Part shown: piece after piece, positions 1 to 4,562 of the stretch
Layout: every line of letters starts with the position of its first letter
How positions within the stretch are numbered: the first letter of the stretch is position 1
Assembly (NCBI GenBank): GCA_029265085.1
Contig: JAJUJY010000202.1
Coordinates: forward strand, 1-6,884
Length of the DNA stretch: 6,884 nucleotides
Direction: 5' to 3'
Source of the DNA: Chloroflexota bacterium
GTDB lineage: Bacteria > Chloroflexota > Anaerolineae > Anaerolineales > Anaerolineaceae
Notes under the pieces: generated by a model
Database searches by the model: none
The model's input: only the letters and a program-made list of their open reading frames with translations
What the model was told of the DNA's origin: nothing
Program-made: the position numbers and the translations under genes

Positions 1-1
1 A

Positions 2-58
2 ATTCCACCGAAGTATTACCTTAAAAATGTAGCTTAAATTTTCAAGAAAAACAATGTT
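2..58 (+). pseudogene. rocD: Upstream rocD coding remnant with in-frame TAA at 35-37
   Basis: Read in the rocD frame, 2-34 gives IPPKYYLKNVA and 38-58 gives IFKKNNV, which runs straight into MIISDEIQTG. Ornithine aminotransferases have at this place an IPP-x-GYLK segment, a short helix ending in K-x-N, then the DEIQTG strand. The peptides on both sides of the TAA therefore belong to the same protein in the same frame. One codon, usually charged in relatives (for example GAA), has become TAA. The KY pair after IPP, where relatives mostly have x-G, is also unusual. Together with the position at the extreme left edge, this fits either a nonsense mutation or low-quality sequence at a contig end. 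Confidence 0.6.
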
Positions 59-601
59 ATGATCATTTCAGACGAAATTCAAACTGGTTTGGGACGCACA
101 GGCAAGTTATTTGCCTGCCATCATGATGACGTCCGGCCAGATATGGTTATCATTGGAAAGGCTCTTTCCGGTGGTTTCTATCCTGTTTCCGCCGTTCTGG
201 CAGACAAACCAGTCATGGGTCTCTTCACCCCAGGTGAACACGGTTCCACTTTTGGTGGAAACCCGTTAGCCTGTGCAATTGCTCGGGCTTCTCTCCAGGT
301 TATCGTAGATGAAAACCTGGTCGAAAATGCTGCCAAAATGGGCGAATATTTCATGGAACGCCTGTCAGAAATCCCATCTCGCCATGTTAAGGAAGTCCGC
401 GGCAAAGGACTACTGATCGGTGTAGAATTGAAACCTGAAGCCGGTGGCGCTCGCCGATTCTGTGAGCAATTGCAGAAACGCGGCATTCTTGCAAAAGAGA
501 CCCACTCCCATGTAATTCGCTTTGCACCACCGCTCATTATCGACAAAGAAACTATTGATTGGGCAATGCCTATCATTTATGACACCTTGACCATGGAATA
601 A
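59..601 (+). CDS. rocD: Ornithine aminotransferase, C-terminal part (5' part missing and frame interrupted)
   Basis: This is the C-terminal part of ornithine--oxo-acid transaminase, a cytoplasmic PLP enzyme that converts ornithine and 2-oxoglutarate to glutamate semialdehyde and glutamate. Counting from the ATG at 59, the DEIQTGLGRTG motif spans residues 5-15, and its Asp5 should pair with the PLP pyridine nitrogen. GKALSGG carries the Schiff-base lysine at residue 34, STFGGNPLACA is at 63-73, and VIRFAPPL holds the substrate-carboxylate arginine at 154. The family is about 400 residues long, so 180 residues is under half. The ATG at 59 is almost certainly an internal Met codon, because homology continues upstream in the same frame (KKNNV just before it) and no ribosome binding site precedes it. 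The frame is broken by TAA at 35-37. Everything downstream of that stop looks intact and well conserved, so the break is either very recent or a sequence error. Family identification is firm; functional status is uncertain. Confidence 0.88.
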   Translation: MIISDEIQTGLGRTGKLFACHHDDVRPDMVIIGKALSGGFYPVSAVLADKPVMGLFTPGEHGSTFGGNPLACAIARASLQVIVDENLVENAAKMGEYFMERLSEIPSRHVKEVRGKGLLIGVELKPEAGGARRFCEQLQKRGILAKETHSHVIRFAPPLIIDKETIDWAMPIIYDTLTME

Positions 602-629
602 ATCCAGGTCATTTCATAGCATAACAGTC

Positions 630-658
630 GGGCCGGATAATTAACCCCTATCCGGCCC
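630..658 (+). terminator. GC-rich hairpin after rocD, putative terminator
   Basis: GGGCCGGATA (630-639) and TATCCGGCCC (649-658) form a perfect 10-bp stem around a 9-base loop. The stem begins 28 bases after the rocD stop codon. The following bases (AATCTATATCTC) hold only scattered T residues, so this is not a textbook intrinsic terminator, but stem strength and position favour a role in ending the rocD transcript. Confidence 0.6.
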
Positions 659-699
659 AATCTATATCTCACAACAATCCTTTTCCATAAAATACAATT

Positions 700-703
700 G
701 AGG
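700..703 (+). promoter_or_regulatory. Ribosome binding site deciding the CoA-transferase start
   Basis: GAGG at 700-703 lies 6 bases before the ATG at 710. Two other in-frame starts, TTG at 698 and ATG at 704, overlap or directly abut this motif and would lack a properly spaced site. The ATG at 710 gives an MDWQKIY beginning, as in related proteins. Confidence 0.65.
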
Positions 704-709
704 ATGTTC

Positions 710-2020
710 ATGGACTGGCAGAAAATTTATCAAGATCGCGTTGTCACCCCCGAAGAAGCCGTCAAAGCAATCAAGAATGGCGATCGGATTTTTTTAACCG
801 GTAATTGTTCCGTTCCTCGACGTTTATTAAAAGCTCTGGTTGATTATGCCCCCAACCTTGAGGGGGTTGAAATTTGCCAGGCATTAACCGTTGCTGGTTC
901 TGAATATGTCAGTCCAGAGATGGAAGGGCATCTTCGAGTCAATTCACTGTTCATCAGTCACAATGTGCGCAAAGCAATCTGGGAAGGACGGGCTGACTTT
1001 ACCCCAGTATTACTCTCGGAATTTCCACTGCTTTTCAAAAAGAAAATTCTCCCCTTAGACGTTGCACTAATTCATATATCTCCGCCAGACCGCCACGGAT
1101 TTTGCACCTACGGGGTTGAATCTGGCCTGACCAAAACCCCAGCCGAATCTGCAAGAATCATCATCGCTCAAATTAATGAGCAAATGCCCCGGACGCTGGG
1201 GGACACATTAATCCATATCAAAGATATTGACTACATTGTGCCAGTAAACGAACCATTGTCTGAATTAAACTTATCAGACGGGGAAAATGGCGAAATCGTC
1301 GAAAAAATTGCCGCATTTATTGCTGAGCGGATTCCGGATGGAGCAACGCTGCAAACCGGAATTGGGGCAATTCCAGATGCGGTTTTAAGATATTTGGAAA
1401 ATAAAAAAGATCTTGGTATCCATTCAGAATTATTTTCTGATGGCGTAATCGACCTGGTAGAAAAAGGTATTATCAACGGTTGTAAAAAATCCATCCATCC
1501 CGGAAAAATTATCGCTGGATTTATGATTGGAACCCATAAATTATATAATTGGGCGAATGACAATCCGTTAATAGAGTTGCATCGAACTGAGTATGTCAAT
1601 TCCCCATTTACCATCGCCCAAAATAAGCGTATGGTTGCAATAAATTCCGCGATTGAAATTGATTTTACCGGTCAGGTATGCGCGGATAGTATTGGTACTC
1701 GCTTTTACAGCGGAGTTGGCGGTCAGCTAGATTTTATATATGGAGCGTCATTATCCGAAGACGGTCTGCCAATTATTGCAATGCCATCCACAACACAGTT
1801 AAAAGATGGTACAACCATTTCAAGGATTGTTCCAACTTTAAAGATTGGCGCCGGCGTTGTTACTTCAAGAAACCATATCCACTATGTTGTAACGGAATAT
1901 GGCATGGTAGATTTGTACGGAAAATCGATCCGACAAAGAGCTGAAGCCTTAATTTCAATAGCTCACCCGGATTTTCGTGATGAATTAATGGCACAGGCAA
2001 ACCAATTGAATTATTTGTAA
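710..2020 (+). CDS. Acetyl-CoA hydrolase / 4-hydroxybutyrate-type CoA-transferase
   Basis: A complete 436-residue member of the acetyl-CoA hydrolase/transferase family, close to the roughly 430-440 residues usual for 4-hydroxybutyrate and butyrate CoA-transferases. These cytoplasmic enzymes move CoA between carboxylic acids through a glutamyl-CoA thioester. The probable catalytic residue is Glu240 in the GIHSELFSDG motif (codon at 1427), equivalent to the active-site Glu of clostridial 4-hydroxybutyrate CoA-transferase. The N-terminal half contains the family's PPDRHGFCTYG segment (about 126-136). The C-terminal half contains TGIGAIPDAVL (216-226), GVGGQLDFIYGA (335-346) and the late VTEYGMVDLYGKS segment (394-406). 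The exact acid substrate (acetate, propionate, butyrate, succinate or 4-hydroxybutyrate) cannot be read from sequence. It sits between rocD and pyruvate kinase, so a role in acyl-CoA disposal or fermentation is plausible but inferred. TAATGA gives a double stop in neighbouring frames. Confidence 0.9.
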   Translation: MDWQKIYQDRVVTPEEAVKAIKNGDRIFLTGNCSVPRRLLKALVDYAPNLEGVEICQALTVAGSEYVSPEMEGHLRVNSLFISHNVRKAIWEGRADFTPVLLSEFPLLFKKKILPLDVALIHISPPDRHGFCTYGVESGLTKTPAESARIIIAQINEQMPRTLGDTLIHIKDIDYIVPVNEPLSELNLSDGENGEIVEKIAAFIAERIPDGATLQTGIGAIPDAVLRYLENKKDLGIHSELFSDGVIDLVEKGIINGCKKSIHPGKIIAGFMIGTHKLYNWANDNPLIELHRTEYVNSPFTIAQNKRMVAINSAIEIDFTGQVCADSIGTRFYSGVGGQLDFIYGASLSEDGLPIIAMPSTTQLKDGTTISRIVPTLKIGAGVVTSRNHIHYVVTEYGMVDLYGKSIRQRAEALISIAHPDFRDELMAQANQLNYL

Positions 2021-2029
2021 TGATAAAAT
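2021..2029 (+). promoter_or_regulatory. Possible extended -10 promoter element for pyruvate kinase
   Basis: TGATAAAAT matches an extended -10 (TG-N-TATAAT with one mismatch) directly after the CoA-transferase stop codon. It would start a transcript near 2036, about 50 bases before the pyk ATG. I see no good -35 at the correct spacing. The intergenic stretch is very AT-rich, so a chance match is likely enough to keep confidence low; co-transcription with the CoA-transferase is the alternative. Confidence 0.25.
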
Positions 2030-2073
2030 ATTCATAAGAATAATAAATTCACCGAAAATCAAACGGTTTTCGT

Positions 2074-2079
2074 AAGGAG
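2074..2079 (+). promoter_or_regulatory. Ribosome binding site of pyruvate kinase
   Basis: AAGGAG at 2074-2079 lies 5 bases before the ATG at 2085 and is the strongest Shine-Dalgarno site in the window. It rules out the upstream in-frame GTG at 2079, which overlaps it. Confidence 0.8.
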
Positions 2080-2084
2080 TGCGT

Positions 2085-3554
2085 ATGAATCGGAATGCAA
2101 AAATTGTCGGCACAATTGGACCCGCCTGTCAAAAAGAAGAAACCTTAAAACAACTGTTTGAGGCTGGTTTAGATGTTGCCCGTCTGAATTTCTCTCACGG
2201 CACCCACGAGGAACATGCCGAAAGAATTGCCAATATCCGAAAGCTCTCCTATGAATTGAATAAACCCGTTTCGATTCTCCAGGATCTTCAAGGCCCAAAA
2301 TTAAGAGTTGGCAAATTGCCTAAGGAAGGAATTATCCTCACTCCCGGGCAAACCGTAGTACTCACGCCGGATTTGGATATTACCCAGAATTCCGATCAGG
2401 CAAAGGATTTTGCAGTCCTACCAATGGACGTGCCAAACCTTGCCCGAGGCGTAATGCCCGGTAACCGGATTCTAATGGATGATGGCGTCTTAGAGCTAGA
2501 AGTGATTGAGGTCAAAGGCGATTCGGTTTTCGCGAAAGTGATCCTGGGCGGTACTTTATACCCACACAAAGGAGTGAACTTACCGGGAGCTAACCTCGGT
2601 ATCCCCAGCTTCACCGAAAAAGATCGCGCAGACTTGGAATTTGGCCTTTCTCAAAATATCGATATGGTAGCAATCAGTTTTGTCCATCAGGCAGAAGATT
2701 TGGAAATCGTACGTAACGCCATCAAAGAAATGGATCCTTCAAAAATAAATATTCCAATCATCGCTAAACTGGAGCGGCCTGAAGCAATTGAGAATTTACA
2801 CGAGATTATTCATGCAGCGGATGGCGTAATGGTTGCCCGTGGTGATCTGGGCGTTGAAACTTCCCCCTCATCAGTTCCTATTATTCAGAAAAAAATCATT
2901 CAATTGGCCAACCAACATGGCAAATTTGTTATCACAGCCACACAAATGTTGGACTCCATGATTCATAATCCGCGCCCAACTCGTGCTGAAGCATCAGACG
3001 TTGCCAATGCAATTTTTGATGGGAGTGACTCAGTCATGCTTTCAGGTGAAACCGCAAGTGGCAGTTACCCATTAGAAAGTGTAAAAATGATGGATGCCAT
3101 TATCCGTGAAGCTGAAGCCAATGCACAAACCTGGGGACATTACGAAACCAATCCTTACGAGGCAAATCAAGATGATTCGTTTATCATCACTCGTGCAGCT
3201 CGTGAATTAGCTCATGACCGGAATGTGGCTGGAATTGCAGTTTTTACATTAACCGGAAAAACCGCTCTATTAATGTCAAAATCGCGTCCACGGGTTCCAA
3301 TCCTGGCATTTACCCCCGAGATTCGCACTTATAACCGCATGGGAGTTTTTTGGGGTGTTAAACCATTCCTGGTTCCATTTGCATCAACAGTCGAAGGGAT
3401 GATTGCAAGCGTAGAAGCAGCCCTGGTTTCATCTACCTCCATTAAACCGGGTGAACAAATTGTATTAATTACCGGTTTCCCGGTTGGAACACTGCGCCCG
3501 CCTAATTTTGCTTTGTTATATACTGTAGGCGAATGGACAAATTTACATAGCTAA
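2085..3554 (+). CDS. pyk: Pyruvate kinase
   Basis: A complete 489-residue pyruvate kinase, which makes pyruvate and ATP from phosphoenolpyruvate and ADP as the last step of glycolysis. The N-terminal KIVGTIGPAC opens the barrel and ARLNFSH (32-38) supplies ADP/cation-site residues. DLQGPKLRVG is at 67-76 and the inserted B domain runs roughly from 77 to 175. IIAKLERPEAI carries the acid/base Lys228 and metal ligand Glu230. ARGDLGVE (251-258) supplies the metal-binding Asp254, and ITATQMLDSM (283-292) a conserved Thr. The C-terminal allosteric-type domain begins near 365 and ends with the TGFPVGTLRPPN segment. No extra phosphotransfer (PEP-utiliser) domain follows, unlike in Bacillus enzymes. 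Lys72 replaces the Glu of the usual GPE motif, a signature linked to K+-independent enzymes. The ATG is fixed by the AAGGAG site. A hairpin follows, so this gene probably ends its transcript. Confidence 0.96.
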   Translation: MNRNAKIVGTIGPACQKEETLKQLFEAGLDVARLNFSHGTHEEHAERIANIRKLSYELNKPVSILQDLQGPKLRVGKLPKEGIILTPGQTVVLTPDLDITQNSDQAKDFAVLPMDVPNLARGVMPGNRILMDDGVLELEVIEVKGDSVFAKVILGGTLYPHKGVNLPGANLGIPSFTEKDRADLEFGLSQNIDMVAISFVHQAEDLEIVRNAIKEMDPSKINIPIIAKLERPEAIENLHEIIHAADGVMVARGDLGVETSPSSVPIIQKKIIQLANQHGKFVITATQMLDSMIHNPRPTRAEASDVANAIFDGSDSVMLSGETASGSYPLESVKMMDAIIREAEANAQTWGHYETNPYEANQDDSFIITRAARELAHDRNVAGIAVFTLTGKTALLMSKSRPRVPILAFTPEIRTYNRMGVFWGVKPFLVPFASTVEGMIASVEAALVSSTSIKPGEQIVLITGFPVGTLRPPNFALLYTVGEWTNLHS

Positions 3555-3593
3555 TCACTGTTCAAATTGTTTTATTACAGAATTTCGATCAAT

Positions 3594-3628
3594 TTCTACT
3601 CGCGCAACGGATCAAAACGCGGGTAGAA
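3594..3628 (+). terminator. Hairpin after pyruvate kinase, putative intrinsic terminator
   Basis: TTCTACTCGCG (3594-3604) pairs with CGCGGGTAGAA (3618-3628) as an 11-bp stem with one T-G wobble and a 13-base loop. It is followed by TATATTTATT, moderately T-rich. It starts 40 bases after the pyk stop and ends 35 bases before the acyltransferase ATG, so it could end the pyk transcript or act in the leader of the next one. The long loop and mixed T tract limit confidence. Confidence 0.5.
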
Positions 3629-3663
3629 TATATTTATTCCCGAATTGGTTTACGAGTTTTTTA

Positions 3664-4542
3664 ATGGATAGTTTAACCCAGGATCAACTGATCAATACAT
3701 CAGTAGAAGAAACCTTGAATGCACTACGGCTCAAGGACCTTCCTGTTATTCGGAAGATGGCCAAAACGATTGTGAAAATTCAAGCAAAAAAATTTGTGGA
3801 AATTGCAGCCGAATTTGATACAAGAATTAATCGTTTTAACATCAATCAAGCAGCTCAATGGGCATTAACTCGGTTTGTTCATGGAATCGAAGTCCAAGGA
3901 GCATACAACATTCCAAAATCCGGTCCGCTGCTGGTCGTTTCAAACCACCCGGGTGGAGTGGATAGCCTTGCTGTAATTGACAGTATTCCAAGAAATGATT
4001 TGCAAATTTTGACCAACGATCGTGCGCTATTAAGGCTATTACCCAATACAAGCCGGCACATGATCTTTATGGATCAGTCCACCAGTAATCGGATGGCTGC
4101 AATGCGAGTGGTGTGCAATTCATTGGCAAATCATGGGAGCGTATTAATCTTTCCATCCGGTGAGTTAGAACCTGATCCTGTGATTGTGCCTGGCGCGGTT
4201 TCGAACACTGCGAAATGGTCAAATAGCATTGGAGTGTTTCTAAAAAAGTATCCTGAAACCTACCTCTTACCAATAATTGTGCGAGGGGTCGTTTCACCAG
4301 AGGTATACAGCAATCCATTATTAAAGCTAACCAAACACACAAAACAACGGCAAAAAAACGCATTGTTTATTTGGGCTATAGTCCAAATGTTTTGGCCGAA
4401 TTTTCATCCTGTAGAAGTGATGGTCAATATTGGTACACCTGTAAAAGGATCACAAATCGTCAATTCGGACTCGAATATTGAAACTGGGCAAAACGCTATT
4501 AAGTATGTCGCTGCATTTTTATCTTCTCTATCCCCTATCTAA
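3664..4542 (+). CDS. PlsC-like lysophospholipid acyltransferase-fold (LPLAT) protein
   Basis: A complete 292-residue glycerolipid acyltransferase-fold protein. Such enzymes move an acyl chain from acyl-CoA or acyl-ACP to a lysolipid or similar acceptor at the inner face of the membrane. The catalytic H-x4-D motif is NHPGGVD, with His95 and Asp100, preceded by GPLLVVS. The second signature, FPEG in classical PlsC, is here IFPSGE at 162-167. A later LLPIIVRG strand (201-208) matches the fourth motif region. Residues 1-70 form a mainly helical leader (KMAKTIVKIQAKKFVEIAAE) with no clear transmembrane segment; a hydrophobic stretch near 234-245 could touch the membrane. The variant motifs mean it may not be a standard 1-acylglycerol-3-phosphate acyltransferase, so no gene symbol is given. 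The ATG at 3664 has no clear Shine-Dalgarno site. The sensor gene follows after 20 bases, suggesting an operon. Fold assignment is firm; substrate is unknown. Confidence 0.8.
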   Translation: MDSLTQDQLINTSVEETLNALRLKDLPVIRKMAKTIVKIQAKKFVEIAAEFDTRINRFNINQAAQWALTRFVHGIEVQGAYNIPKSGPLLVVSNHPGGVDSLAVIDSIPRNDLQILTNDRALLRLLPNTSRHMIFMDQSTSNRMAAMRVVCNSLANHGSVLIFPSGELEPDPVIVPGAVSNTAKWSNSIGVFLKKYPETYLLPIIVRGVVSPEVYSNPLLKLTKHTKQRQKNALFIWAIVQMFWPNFHPVEVMVNIGTPVKGSQIVNSDSNIETGQNAIKYVAAFLSSLSPI

Positions 4543-4562
4543 AGTTGAGTAAAGAATTAAAA

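Noticed and set aside
1..5. The window begins with AATTC, the right half of an EcoRI site, which might suggest a cloned-insert junction.
   Set aside because: Five bases can match by chance and the rocD frame begins immediately, so nothing else supports a clone boundary.
688..693. TAAAAT resembling a -10 box upstream of the CoA-transferase.
   Set aside because: It would start transcription at about 700, inside the ribosome binding site, and there is no -35 element at the right spacing.
1231..1614. Minus-strand open frame of 127 codons opposite the CoA-transferase.
   Set aside because: It lies wholly inside a clearly conserved + strand gene, has no recognisable motif and no plausible ribosome binding site; it is a codon-usage shadow.
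2053..2072. Small inverted repeat CGAAAA / TTTTCG just before the pyruvate kinase ribosome binding site.
   Set aside because: Only 6 bp, A-T dominated, and easily found by chance in such AT-rich DNA; the Shine-Dalgarno site itself is not inside the stem.
4067..4363. Minus-strand open frame of 98 codons opposite the acyltransferase.
   Set aside because: The + strand encodes the conserved FPSGE region here; the antisense translation resembles no family I know.
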